Source: JBBRHF01 sp038223055 (GTDB taxonomy: Bacteria; Actinomycetota; Actinomycetes; JACCUZ01). Taken from it: a stretch of DNA of 25,145 nt. Below, one piece after another: positions 7,064 to 15,474 of the stretch. The stretch covers positions 1 through 25,145 of the forward strand of contig JBBRHF010000044.1 in the NCBI GenBank assembly GCA_038223055.1. The letters run 5' to 3'. How positions within the stretch are numbered: the first letter of the stretch is position 1; every line of letters starts with the position of its first letter. Both the position numbers and the translations under genes were made by a program. Under the pieces are notes generated by a model. The model saw only the letters and a list, made by a program, of their open reading frames with translations. It did not search any database and had not been told where the DNA came from.

Positions 7064-7900
7064 TCAGGCGAGATCGGCGGCAACACCGCGCCTCGCCCGC
7101 CGCGCTGCCAGGGGGCCCAGCACGCAGTCCGCGCAGGTGCCACCTCCGGGGATCCGATAGAACAGGCAGCAGTTGTTGCGGACGAAGGCCCGTTCGTGGC
7201 CCCCGCCGGCCTTGACGTAGCCTCCGGCGCCGGCCAGCGGGTCGTGTGCCAGCAGGTGCTCCGCGACCAGCCTGGACCGCGCCGCGAGATCGGGTCGGGT
7301 CAGGCCCAGCATGGTGGCCGCGCCGGCGATGGCGGAGGCGACATTGCCCCACACGACCTTCGGCGACAGGCGGAACTCATGACCTACGGCGGTGGCTACC
7401 GGCGTCACGGCCGGGGCGATGACGTGCTCGAACAGCAGGCCGGCAAGGCCGTCAGGGGTGCTCGCCGGGTGCGGCCGGCTGCCGGTGACCGCGATCGGGA
7501 TCGGCCCGCCGTCCACCGCTTGCCAGTGCGTGCTGCCCAACGCCACATCCGGCACCATGCCGGTCAGGACGGCCGAGCCGAGGGCGGGCGAGACCAGTCG
7601 CGCACCCAGCCCGAGAAACCAGATGGACGCCGCCGCCCGCTGGTCGACGTCGCCGGGCACCAGCGCGCGCGGCTCGGCCAGCAGCGCCCGGGTGGTGGCC
7701 ACCCGGTCCCGCAGCAGCGCCGGGTCCTCGACCAGCCTCCCGAGCGCGAGCCAGCCCGGTCCCACCGCGGCCAGGTCGACGCTGAAGTAGGGCCCGAGCG
7801 AGGCTGCCGCCCGCAGTGCGGCTTCGCTGGTCCTCACTATCTCAGGTTGCCACACCGGCGCCGGACGGTCGGACGGCCGATGCGAGTGACGATGGCTCAC
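7064..7900 (-). CDS. FhuF-like [2Fe-2S] protein (putative ferric-siderophore reductase)
   Basis: 278-aa protein whose C-terminus has the FhuF cluster motif C244-C245-x10-C256-x2-C259 (NNCCLFYRIPGGGTCADC). FhuF proteins are cytoplasmic or membrane-associated [2Fe-2S] reductases that release iron from ferric siderophores. The central part is an all-alpha FhuF-type domain containing a GNVASAIAGAA helix. No siderophore transporter is in the window, so the substrate is open. The start is uncertain: the GTG at 7900 has a G-rich tract immediately abutting rather than properly spaced, and in-frame GTG codons at about 7858 and 7831 are alternatives that would drop the His/Arg-rich leader. It is followed by copCD on the same strand after 126 bp and preceded closely (24 bp) by the GCS2-family gene, with which it is probably co-transcribed. 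Confidence 0.85.
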   Translation of the reverse strand: MSHRHSHRPSDRPAPVWQPEIVRTSEAALRAAASLGPYFSVDLAAVGPGWLALGRLVEDPALLRDRVATTRALLAEPRALVPGDVDQRAAASIWFLGLGARLVSPALGSAVLTGMVPDVALGSTHWQAVDGGPIPIAVTGSRPHPASTPDGLAGLLFEHVIAPAVTPVATAVGHEFRLSPKVVWGNVASAIAGAATMLGLTRPDLAARSRLVAEHLLAHDPLAGAGGYVKAGGGHERAFVRNNCCLFYRIPGGGTCADCVLGPLAARRARRGVAADLA

Positions 7901-7924
7901 TCCCCCCGCTTCGAACCGGGCGGG

Positions 7925-9406
7925 TCAGTCGACCGGACCCGTCGGCCAGGTGTGCACCGGAGTGTTGGAATGCATGTGTACGACGTAGCGGCGCATCATC
8001 TCGCGTAGCGCCTCGAGCCGGGAATGCTCGTCGTACAGCTCATGGAAGGTGTCGGCCTGCCAGGACGCGCCGTTGCGGCCGCGCAGGCACCTGCCCTCGA
8101 TGACGCCGAGCAGGCGGTCCGAGTCGGCTGTGTCCACCCCCCACTCCTGCAATCCCTGGTGCGCAGCCGGCAGCAGCCGCCGCAGCACGAGTTCGGTCGC
8201 CGCCACTTCGCCGATCCCCGGCCAGTAGATCTTTGCCTCGATCCCGTGCCTGGCCCCGTTGTGGAAGTTCTCCGAGGCGGCGGAGAAGGACATCTGCGAC
8301 CACAGCGGCCGGTCGGCTTCGGCCAGCACCCTGACCAGGCCGTAGTAGAAGGCGGCGTTGGCGAGGACGTCGACCACGGTGGGGCCTGCCGGTAGGCAGC
8401 GGTTCTCGACCCGCAGGTGCGGCCTGTCCCCCACCACGTCATAGATGGGGCGGTTCCAGCGGTAGATCGTGCCGTTGTGCAGGCGCAGCTCACCGAGCTT
8501 GGGGACGTCGCCGCGTTCGAGCACCTCGAGTGGGTCCTCGTCGTCGCAGATCGGCAGCAGCGACGGAAAGTAGCGCACGTTCTCCTCGAACAGGTCGAAG
8601 ATCGAGGTGATCCAGCGCTCGCCGAACCAGACCCGGGGCCGCACCCCCTGGGCCTTCAGCTCCTCGGACCGGGTGTCGGCGGCCTGCTCGAACAGGGCGA
8701 TACGGGTCTCGCGCCACAACTCCTTGCCGAAGAAGAAGGGGGAGTTGGCACCGAGGGCAAGCTGGACGCCGGCGATGGCCTGGGACGCGTTCCAGTGCGC
8801 CGCGAAGGTCTCCGGGTTGACCTGCAGGTGCAGCTGAACGCTCGTGCAGGCCGCCTCGGGGGCGATGGTGTCGGCGAAGGCCGATAGGCGCTCGACGCCG
8901 TCGATGGCGATGTGCAGGTCCTCCCCTCGGGCGGCGAACACCTGCTCGTTGATCACGGCGTAACGCGGGTTGGCGCTGAACGTGGACTCGGTCAGGTGCT
9001 CGGCCGCCACCGTCGGCAGGATGCCCACCATCACCACGTCAGCACCGACCTCGGTCGAGACGTCGTCGGCGTGGTTGAGGCTGGCGCGGACCGCCTCCTC
9101 CAGCACGGTGAAGACCGACCCGGTGAGCCGCTGCGGCTCGACGTTGATCTCGATGTTGAACTGCGCGAGCTCGGTCTGAAAGTTGGGGTCGGCGATCAGG
9201 TCGAGCACCTTCGCGTTGACCATGGCCGGGTCACCCGTGTGGTCGGCCAGGTTGAGCTCGATCTCCAGGCCCATGCTGCGGCGCTCGCTGTCGAAGCGCG
9301 ACTCAGCCAGCATCCGCGCGAACACGTCCAGGCACCGGCGGACCTTCGCCCGGTAGAGCTGGCGGTCCTCTCGGGTGAACTCGGTCTTGTTCACATCCTG
9401 GCCCAT
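7925..9406 (-). CDS. Glutamate-cysteine-ligase-like (GCS2 family) carboxylate-amine ligase
   Basis: 493-aa protein of the GCS2 branch of ATP-dependent carboxylate-amine ligases, which activate a glutamate-like carboxylate and couple it to an amine. Seen: the N-terminal MGLEIELNL strand with acidic metal ligands, FNIEINVEPQ, SVQLHLQVN in the core, the HLRVENRCLPAGPTVVDVLA segment, and SFSAASENFHNGARHG. The length matches the actinobacterial paralogue group annotated 'glutamate-cysteine ligase', which is distinct from the shorter YbdK enzymes. The amine partner cannot be read from sequence. Actinobacteria normally use mycothiol, so true glutathione synthesis is not assumed. The ATG at 9406 is preferred (GGGAAGG 5 nt upstream) over the in-frame ATG at 9442. 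It faces away from sbcD across a 182-bp divergent region. Confidence 0.88.
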   Translation of the reverse strand: MGQDVNKTEFTREDRQLYRAKVRRCLDVFARMLAESRFDSERRSMGLEIELNLADHTGDPAMVNAKVLDLIADPNFQTELAQFNIEINVEPQRLTGSVFTVLEEAVRASLNHADDVSTEVGADVVMVGILPTVAAEHLTESTFSANPRYAVINEQVFAARGEDLHIAIDGVERLSAFADTIAPEAACTSVQLHLQVNPETFAAHWNASQAIAGVQLALGANSPFFFGKELWRETRIALFEQAADTRSEELKAQGVRPRVWFGERWITSIFDLFEENVRYFPSLLPICDDEDPLEVLERGDVPKLGELRLHNGTIYRWNRPIYDVVGDRPHLRVENRCLPAGPTVVDVLANAAFYYGLVRVLAEADRPLWSQMSFSAASENFHNGARHGIEAKIYWPGIGEVAATELVLRRLLPAAHQGLQEWGVDTADSDRLLGVIEGRCLRGRNGASWQADTFHELYDEHSRLEALREMMRRYVVHMHSNTPVHTWPTGPVD

Positions 9407-9424
9407 GTGCGCCTTCCCGCTCGT

Positions 9425-9438
9425 GAGGTCACAACCTC
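9425..9438. promoter_or_regulatory. Inverted repeat upstream of the GCS2-family gene
   Basis: GAGGT-CACA-ACCTC, a perfect 5-bp dyad with a 4-bp spacer, lies 19-32 bp before the ligase start inside its probable 5' region. The position suits an operator or small hairpin. No regulator is assigned. Confidence 0.3.
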
Positions 9439-9576
9439 GCATACAGGGTGGGCCGGGCGCGAGCCACCCTGACGACGCGTCTCCGCTCCCCCGGCTTGGG
9501 GCTCAGATTTGACCCGGGCCGACCGCCACGGCCCGACACGCGGCGGCAGATCACCAGGGCTGTCGGACCCTCGTCG

Positions 9577-9582
9577 TACGGT
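9577..9582 (+). promoter_or_regulatory. Probable -10 element for leaderless sbcD
   Basis: TACGGT matches TAnnnT and is followed by exactly six bases before the sbcD ATG, which would put the transcription start on the A of ATG. No Shine-Dalgarno sequence precedes this ATG, as expected of a leaderless message, which is common in actinobacteria. The -35 region is poor, so this rests on the -10 spacing alone. Confidence 0.45.
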
Positions 9583-9588
9583 CCAACC

Positions 9589-10740
9589 ATGCGCCTTCTG
9601 CACACCTCCGACTGGCACCTGGGCCGGTCCTTCCATCGCGAGGACCTGCTGGAAGCGCAGGCGCGATTCGTCGATGCGCTCATCCAGACGGTGCGCACGG
9701 AGCGGGTCGATCTGGTGGCCGTCTCCGGCGACATCTATGACCGGGCTTTGCCCTCCGTCGACGCAGTCGCGCTGTGCAACGACACGCTGGGTCGCCTTGC
9801 CGGCACCCGTGCGCGAGTGGTGATCATCAGCGGCAACCATGACTCGACCACCCGCCTGGGCTTCGGGGCCGACCTGATCGACTCCGCCGGCATCCACCTG
9901 CGCACCGACGCCCGCCGGTGCGGCGAGCCGGTGCTGGTGGAGGACCCCGACGGTCTGGTCGCCGTCTACGGCCTTCCCTATCTCGAGCCCGACGCCGTCC
10001 GTGGCGACCTCGGCTGCGAGGGACGCGGTCACGAAGCCGTGCTCACGGCGGCGATGGCCCGGGTGAGGGCCGACCTCGCCCAGCGTCCTGGTGCCCGGTC
10101 GGTGGTCCTGGCGCACGCGTTCGTCACCGGCGCCGAGGCCTGCGACAGCGAGCGCGACATCAGTGTCGGGGGCGCGAGCTCGGTCGCTGCGTCGGTCTTC
10201 GACGGGGTCGACTACACCGGCCTGGGGCACCTGCACGGTGCCCAGACGCTGCGCCCGGGCCTGCGCTACAGCGGGTCACCGCTGGCCTACTCCTTCTCCG
10301 AAGCGGGGCACCGCAAGGGGATGTGGCTGCTCGATCTGCCGGCCGGGCCGGGCCGTCCGGTTCGGGCCGAGCTGGTGCCGACCCCGGTCGAGCGGGTGCT
10401 AGCCCGGCTTCGCGGCCGGCTCGACGACCTGCTCACCGACCCGTCGCTGGACCGACACACAACTCACTACCTGCAGGTGGTGCTCACCGACCCGGTGAGA
10501 CCTCGGGACCCGATGGAGCGGCTGCGAGCCCGCTTTCCGCACGTCATGGTGCTGGGCTTCGAACCCGAGTGCGCCGACCGCGATGCCGCAGTCTCCTACG
10601 CCGGTCGCCTGCGCGGGCGCAGCGACGTCGAGGTCGCCGCCGATTTCGTCGACCACGTGCGCAGCGCGCCCGAGCCCGGCGAGATCGAGTTGCTCGGCCG
10701 GGCGCTCGAGTCGGCGCGAGTCACCGCGGCGGTCGGCTGA
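9589..10740 (+). CDS. sbcD: SbcCD exonuclease subunit D (Mre11-type nuclease)
   Basis: 383-aa metallophosphoesterase subunit of the SbcCD (Mre11-Rad50-like) complex, which cuts hairpins and blocked double-strand ends. The conserved metal-binding motifs are all present: D8-x-H10 (SDWHLG), D48 (SGDIYD), N83-H84-D85 (SGNHD), H176 (LAHAF) and H214/H216 (GHLHG). After the phosphoesterase core, a C-terminal capping region follows (about residues 265-383). The open frame extends upstream to 9448, but the family N-terminus MRLLHTSDWH sets the start at 9589. Its TGA shares its final A with the sbcC ATG, so the two subunits are translationally coupled. The divergent neighbour is the GCS2-family gene. 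Confidence 0.97.
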   Translation: MRLLHTSDWHLGRSFHREDLLEAQARFVDALIQTVRTERVDLVAVSGDIYDRALPSVDAVALCNDTLGRLAGTRARVVIISGNHDSTTRLGFGADLIDSAGIHLRTDARRCGEPVLVEDPDGLVAVYGLPYLEPDAVRGDLGCEGRGHEAVLTAAMARVRADLAQRPGARSVVLAHAFVTGAEACDSERDISVGGASSVAASVFDGVDYTGLGHLHGAQTLRPGLRYSGSPLAYSFSEAGHRKGMWLLDLPAGPGRPVRAELVPTPVERVLARLRGRLDDLLTDPSLDRHTTHYLQVVLTDPVRPRDPMERLRARFPHVMVLGFEPECADRDAAVSYAGRLRGRSDVEVAADFVDHVRSAPEPGEIELLGRALESARVTAAVG

Positions 10741-13700
10741 TGCGCCTGCACAACTTGTCGGTGACCGCGTTCGGTCCGTTCGCCGACCGCCAGCAGGTCG
10801 ACTTCGACGCGCTGGCCGACGGTGGCCTGTTCCTCTTCCACGGCCCGACCGGCGCGGGCAAGACCAGCATCCTCGACGCGGTGTGCTTCGCACTCTACGG
10901 CCAGGTGCCGGGCGCCCGAGCGCAGGCCGGGGCCTTGCACAGCGACCATGCTGCGCCCGGCGTGGGACCGCAGGTCACGCTGGAGCTCACGGTGCGCGGT
11001 CGCCGGCTGCTGATCAGCCGCTCACCCCAGTGGCAGCGACCCAAGCGGCGCGGCACGGGCACGACCACCGAGCAGGCCCGAGTCCTGGTGCAGGAGCGCG
11101 ACGGCGAGTCATGGCGGGCGGTGTCGACCCGGCTGGACGAGGCGGGCCAGCTGCTCGGCCGGCTGATCGGGCTGTCGATGGCCCAGTTCTGCCAGGTGGT
11201 GCTGCTGCCGCAGGGCCAGTTCGCCGAGTTCCTTCGCGCCGACGCCGACCGCCGGCGCGACCTGCTGGCGAGCCTGTTCGACACCGGGCGGTTCGCCGCA
11301 GTGGAGGCGTGGCTGGTCGATCGGCGGCGGGACGCAACCCGGGCGCTGGCCGAGCATGACGAGCGGATCCAGCACGTGCTGGCCCGGGTCGCCGAGGCCG
11401 TCGACCTTCCAGGGATGCCCGAAGAAGATGCGGCGCCCGGCGGCGACGGAGTCACTGCGGCGCCCGATGCCGAAGGCGTCCGGCGAGCCACTTGTTGGGT
11501 CTCCGCGCTCACCGCGACGGCCAGGGTCGACATGCCGTCGACCGTGTCAGCGGAGCGCACCGCCGCGGCGCGCCGGGACAGCGCCCGCATCAGCCTCGGG
11601 CAGGCCGAGCGGCTCGCCGCCGCGCAGGCACGGGTCGTCGCGCTCCGTGCCCGCGAGGCCGATCTCAACGCAGCGGCACCGGCAGCTCTGGCCGTGGTGA
11701 CCGAGCTGGACGGGGCTCGTCGGGCGGCGCCGGTGGCTCCGCTCGTGGCCGTCACGGCCCGATTGGAGGAGGCGCTCGCCACGGCCATCGGACAGGCGGA
11801 GACGTGCACGTTCGCCCTGCGGCCCGCCCTGCCAGACCTGTTTGACCTGTCTCGCCCGGATCGGCTGGGCCCCGATCCGCTGCCGGCCGAGCGGCTGCCG
11901 ACCTTGGTGCGCCACGTCGGCGACGTCCGCGCCGAGATCAGCCGGCTCGGCCACCTGGCAGCCGATGAGAGCGAGGCCAGCCAACTGACCGACGTGATCT
12001 CCGGGCTGGAGCGCGAAGTGGTGGCACTGGACGCGCAGACCCGGGACCTGAACCGATGGTTCGACACCGCCCAACGCGCGCGCGAACGGCTCGAGCAGCG
12101 CGTCCAGGCCGCCCGGACGGCTTTCGTGGCTCTGCCCGGCGCGGTCGGCGCCCGGGAATCTGCCGAGCGTCGACTGGCGAGCGCACGACGGCGCGATGAG
12201 CTCGATCGGGTGCTTCCCGACCTGCAGGACCAGCTGCGGCAGCAGGTCGATGCGGCCCAGCAGGCCAAGGAGAGGTGGCTGGACCTTCGCGCCCGCCGAC
12301 TCGGCGGGATGGCCGCCGAGCTCGCCGCCGGCCTCGTCGACGGGGACGGGTGCCCGGTGTGCGGCAGTGACCTGCATCCCGCGCCCGCCGCCGCCCGCGA
12401 CGACGCCGTCAGCCAGGACGCGGAGGCGGCCGCGCAGGCGGCCGTCGAAGCGGCAGACCGGCTGCGCGGCGACGCCGAACGGGCCGCCCTGGCAGCCGAC
12501 GCCGAGCGCCGATCCGAGGTGGCTGCTCTCGGGGCGGAGCTGAGCACCGAGTCCGCCATCGCCGCGCGTGCCGCAGCCCAGGCCAAGCACGCCGCCCTGC
12601 TTGTCAGCGCGGGGGGCCTGCCGGCCGCCGAGGCACAGCTCGCCGACTACTTCACTGAGGCGGACCGTCGGGCCGAGAGCAGGCTCAAGCTGGCGTCCGA
12701 CGCCGAGCGGCTGAGGGAGCGCACGGCGTCCTCGCACCGGAGGCTCTCCGAGCTGGCCACCCGGCTCGGGGCCGCTCGCGGTGACGACCCGACGATCCAG
12801 GCCCGCGCGGTCCGGCTCACCCGGCTGGCCGATGACGGCGAGTCCCTGGTGGGCGCACTCACCGAGGCGGGCCGCCTGCGCGCCGAGCTCGAGACCGCCG
12901 TGACCCAGGCCGAGCAGGCGGCGGTGACCGGCGGGTTGCCCGGTCTCGACGGGGTCCGCGGCCTGGTGCGCGACGAGTCACGCATCGACGAGCTCGACGC
13001 CCTGCGCAGCCGACGCCAATCCGAGGCGGCGACCGTGGACGAGATGCTGGGCGACCCCGAGCTGGTCGACGCGGGGACAGCGGAGCCCGCGGACGTCGCG
13101 GCCCATCGGAGGGAGCTAGCCGACGCCGAGGCCGAGCACGAGGCAGCCCTCGGCGCGCGCGACCGGGCCAGAGGGCGGCTCCGTGCCCTGGCGCGCCTCG
13201 ACGCTGCGCTGGACGAGCTGGTCGCCCAACGCCTCCCGCTGGCCCAGGCGCACCGACTGGTCGACCACCTCTCGCGCCTCGCCGAAGGCAAGAGTGCCGA
13301 CAACCGGCTGCGCATGAGCCTGTCGGCCTACGTCCTCGCTGCGCGTCTCGAGCAGGTCGCGGTCGCGGCGAGCGCCCGGCTCACGCGGATGTCATCGGGG
13401 CGCTACACGCTGGTCCACACCGCCGAGGCGGGCCGGGGGCGTGGCCGCGGCGGGCTGCACCTGCGCGTGCTCGACGCCTGGACCGGGGCCGAACGCGACC
13501 CGGCGACGCTTTCCGGCGGTGAGAGCTTCGCCGCATCGCTGGCCCTGGCACTGGGCCTCGCCGACGTCGTGACAGCCGAGGCGGGCGGCTCGCTGCTGGA
13601 GACCTTGTTCGTCGACGAGGGCTTCGGCGGTCTCGACGAGGACACCCTCGACGAGGTCATGGGCGTGCTCGACGAGCTGCGCGAGGGCGGTCGCGTCGTC

Positions 13701-13793
13701 GGCATCGTCAGCCACGTGGCCGACCTCCGCGCGCGCATCCCCGCGCAGCTGCGGGTGGTCAAGGGCCGCGCCGGCTCGGTCGTCCTGCAGTGA
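10740..13793 (+). CDS. sbcC: SbcCD exonuclease subunit C (Rad50/SMC-type ATPase)
   Basis: 1017-aa ATPase partner of SbcD. Walker A is GPTGAGKTS (residues 35-43). The Q-loop region follows near 140-165 (LSMAQFCQVVLLPQGQF). Long Ala/Arg/Glu-rich coiled coils flank the zinc hook CPVC (C538, C541). The signature motif LSGGES is at 924-929 and Walker B with its acidic residues, LFVDEGFGGLDED, starts at 956. The composition is very rich in Ala and Arg, as in other high-GC actinobacterial SbcC, and the first coil is interrupted by a Gly/Pro/Ala-rich segment near residues 223-250. The start overlaps the sbcD stop (TGATG). The 3' end is followed by a near-duplicate of its last 19 bases. Confidence 0.97.
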   Translation: MRLHNLSVTAFGPFADRQQVDFDALADGGLFLFHGPTGAGKTSILDAVCFALYGQVPGARAQAGALHSDHAAPGVGPQVTLELTVRGRRLLISRSPQWQRPKRRGTGTTTEQARVLVQERDGESWRAVSTRLDEAGQLLGRLIGLSMAQFCQVVLLPQGQFAEFLRADADRRRDLLASLFDTGRFAAVEAWLVDRRRDATRALAEHDERIQHVLARVAEAVDLPGMPEEDAAPGGDGVTAAPDAEGVRRATCWVSALTATARVDMPSTVSAERTAAARRDSARISLGQAERLAAAQARVVALRAREADLNAAAPAALAVVTELDGARRAAPVAPLVAVTARLEEALATAIGQAETCTFALRPALPDLFDLSRPDRLGPDPLPAERLPTLVRHVGDVRAEISRLGHLAADESEASQLTDVISGLEREVVALDAQTRDLNRWFDTAQRARERLEQRVQAARTAFVALPGAVGARESAERRLASARRRDELDRVLPDLQDQLRQQVDAAQQAKERWLDLRARRLGGMAAELAAGLVDGDGCPVCGSDLHPAPAAARDDAVSQDAEAAAQAAVEAADRLRGDAERAALAADAERRSEVAALGAELSTESAIAARAAAQAKHAALLVSAGGLPAAEAQLADYFTEADRRAESRLKLASDAERLRERTASSHRRLSELATRLGAARGDDPTIQARAVRLTRLADDGESLVGALTEAGRLRAELETAVTQAEQAAVTGGLPGLDGVRGLVRDESRIDELDALRSRRQSEAATVDEMLGDPELVDAGTAEPADVAAHRRELADAEAEHEAALGARDRARGRLRALARLDAALDELVAQRLPLAQAHRLVDHLSRLAEGKSADNRLRMSLSAYVLAARLEQVAVAASARLTRMSSGRYTLVHTAEAGRGRGRGGLHLRVLDAWTGAERDPATLSGGESFAASLALALGLADVVTAEAGGSLLETLFVDEGFGGLDEDTLDEVMGVLDELREGGRVVGIVSHVADLRARIPAQLRVVKGRAGSVVLQ

Positions 13794-13816
13794 GCGGGGT
13801 CGTGCTGCAGTGAGCC
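13778..13816 (+). repeat. Imperfect 19-bp direct repeat at the sbcC stop codon
   Basis: GGTCGTCCTGCAGTGAGCG (13778-13796), which contains the sbcC stop, is repeated with two changes as GGTCGTGCTGCAGTGAGCC (13798-13816) after one base. The second copy is untranslated. It looks like a small tandem duplication across the end of the gene. Confidence 0.7.
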
Positions 13817-13917
13817 AGCGCGGCGGGCACCCCGTCCCCTGACCAATCCGGGCCCCCGCCCGCGCCGAAGCACCCACAACGAGCGACGCTCCGACCGGGT
13901 GAGAGGAGCAACGGCAG

Positions 13918-14604
13918 ATGGCCCGCAGCCGCACACCGGACAAGATCACCCCGCCGGATGAGCCCATACCATCCGATGAGACCGCATCACGCGATGGCAC
14001 AGTGGTCCCCATGGTTTCCCTGCGCCGCACCCCGCGGCTACGCCTGGCGCCGGAGGCGCGCCCGACGCTCGACGACCTGCTCGAGCAGGTCGCGCTGGGC
14101 GACGGCCCGGCCTTCGAGTTGCTCTATGACGAGGTGGCCGACCCCGTGTTCGGGGTGGTGCGGCGGGTGCTGCGCGACCCCGCGCAGTCCGAGGAGGTCG
14201 CCCAGGAGGTCCTGGTCGAGGTGTGGCGCAACGCCACCCGTTTCGACCCCGAGCGGGGCAGCGCGTCGACGTGGATCATGACCATGGCCCACCGGCGTGC
14301 CATCGACCGGGTCCGCTCGGCGCAGGCGTCCACCGACCGGGATCAGCGCGTGGCCCTGCGGGACCACACCCCGGCCTATGACGTGGTGGCCGAGCAGGTC
14401 GAGACCCGCCTTGAGCAGGAGCAGGTACGACGGTGCCTCACCAACCTCACCGAGCTGCAACGCGAATCGGTAACCCTGGCCTATTACAGCGGCTACACCT
14501 ACCGCGAGGTTGCCGACCTGCTGGACACGCCGCTTGGCACCGTCAAGACCAGGGTGCGGGACGCCCTGATCCGACTTCGAGACTGTCTGGGGGTGCACCG
14601 ATGA
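13918..14604 (+). CDS. sigK: ECF RNA polymerase sigma factor, SigK family
   Basis: 228-aa extracytoplasmic-function sigma factor. Region 2 runs about residues 62-127 (FELLYDEVADPVFGVVRRVL, then SEEVAQEVLVEVWRNATRFD and the SASTWIMTMAHRRAIDRVR segment). Region 4 runs about 168-222 (LTELQRESVTLAYYSGYTY, then REVADLLDTPLGTVKTRVRD). A 45-50 residue Pro/Asp/Arg-rich leader precedes region 2, longer than usual. The start at 13918 is supported by GAGGAG about 9 nt upstream; an internal ATG at 14011 has no ribosome site. Its last four bases overlap the anti-sigma gene, a classic coupled sigma/anti-sigma pair. In M. tuberculosis SigK controls mpt70/mpt83; no such targets are in this window. Confidence 0.92.
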   Translation: MARSRTPDKITPPDEPIPSDETASRDGTVVPMVSLRRTPRLRLAPEARPTLDDLLEQVALGDGPAFELLYDEVADPVFGVVRRVLRDPAQSEEVAQEVLVEVWRNATRFDPERGSASTWIMTMAHRRAIDRVRSAQASTDRDQRVALRDHTPAYDVVAEQVETRLEQEQVRRCLTNLTELQRESVTLAYYSGYTYREVADLLDTPLGTVKTRVRDALIRLRDCLGVHR

Positions 14605-15428
14605 GCGAGGAGAACGAACTGCACACGCTCACCGGTGCCTATGCCGCCAACGCGCTGCCCGACGACGAGCGCGAGCGGTTCGAACGCCACCTGGGCGAGT
14701 GCGACGCGTGCGCGCAGGAGGTGACCGAGTTCGCGGCCACGGCCGCGCTGCTCGGCCGTGCAGTCGCAACCTCGGCGCCAACCGCCTTGCGGGCGCGCGT
14801 GCTGGCCGAGGTCGCGACCGTTCGCCAACTTCCGCCGGTGCCCGGCCCAGCCAGCCAGCGCGGACCAGCCAGCCAGCGCGGACCAGCCAGCCAGCGCGAC
14901 GCCGACGGTCCGGGCGGTGCCGCGGGGTGGCGACCTCCCGCGCAGGCCCCGGACCGGCCCTCGACGGATCCGGCGTGGTGGCGCCAGCCGCTGGGCATAG
15001 CGGCCTCGATCCTCGCCGTCGTGGCGCTTGGCCTCGGCGTCACCACGATCCAGGCGCGACAGCGTGCCGACGACGCCAGCCGGCTCGCGGCGCAGGTCGC
15101 CGCCGTCGCGACGGACCCCGATCGTACGACGGTGCAGCGGCCGATCCGGTCGGGCGGCGTGGCGACCGTCGTCTTCGCCGGGGGTCGGGCCCTGTTCAGT
15201 GCCCGCGGCCTGCGCACCCTGCCCAAGCAGAGCACCTACGAGCTGTGGATCATCGACACGACCGGACCTCGACCGGCGGGCGTGCTGGGGCGCGCAGCGG
15301 GCGGCTCGCTGGCCCACTTCGTTCCCGCCCTGCGCCCGGGCGACCAGCTGGCCGTGACGGTCGAACCGCGTGGCGGCTCCCAGGCCCCGACCAGCGACGC
15401 GATCACCAAGCTGCCGATGTCAACCTGA
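14601..15428 (+). CDS. rskA: Anti-sigma-K factor RskA
   Basis: 275-aa membrane anti-sigma factor. The N-terminal cytoplasmic domain contains a zinc-anti-sigma motif, H-x3-C-x2-C (HLGECDAC, about residues 30-37), that should hold SigK inactive. A Pro/Arg linker with three GPASQR repeats (about 82-99) leads to a single membrane span (about 130-150). The extracytoplasmic C-terminal RskA domain (about 175-275) has the motifs YELWIID and LRPGDQLAVTVEP. Proteins of this type release their sigma factor after regulated proteolysis of the outer domain. The ATG overlaps the sigK stop (ATGA). The gene ends 46 bp from the convergent FAD-oxidoreductase gene. Confidence 0.93.
   Translation: MSEENELHTLTGAYAANALPDDERERFERHLGECDACAQEVTEFAATAALLGRAVATSAPTALRARVLAEVATVRQLPPVPGPASQRGPASQRGPASQRDADGPGGAAGWRPPAQAPDRPSTDPAWWRQPLGIAASILAVVALGLGVTTIQARQRADDASRLAAQVAAVATDPDRTTVQRPIRSGGVATVVFAGGRALFSARGLRTLPKQSTYELWIIDTTGPRPAGVLGRAAGGSLAHFVPALRPGDQLAVTVEPRGGSQAPTSDAITKLPMST
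14844..14897 (+). repeat. 18-bp tandem repeat in rskA linker
   Basis: Three contiguous copies of GGACCAGCCAGCCAGCGC (14844-14861, 14862-14879, 14880-14897; the first differs at one base) encode three GPASQR units in the cytoplasmic linker before the membrane span. The unit keeps the frame, so copy-number change would alter linker length only. Confidence 0.9.
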
Positions 15429-15474
15429 CCCGTCCCGAACCGCCCGGCCGCCACTGTCCTCGGTGCGCCAGCGC

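Noticed and set aside
10895..12586. 563-codon minus-strand frame within sbcC
   Set aside because: Ser/Arg/Ala-rich shadow of the SbcC coiled coil; no motif and no ribosome site.
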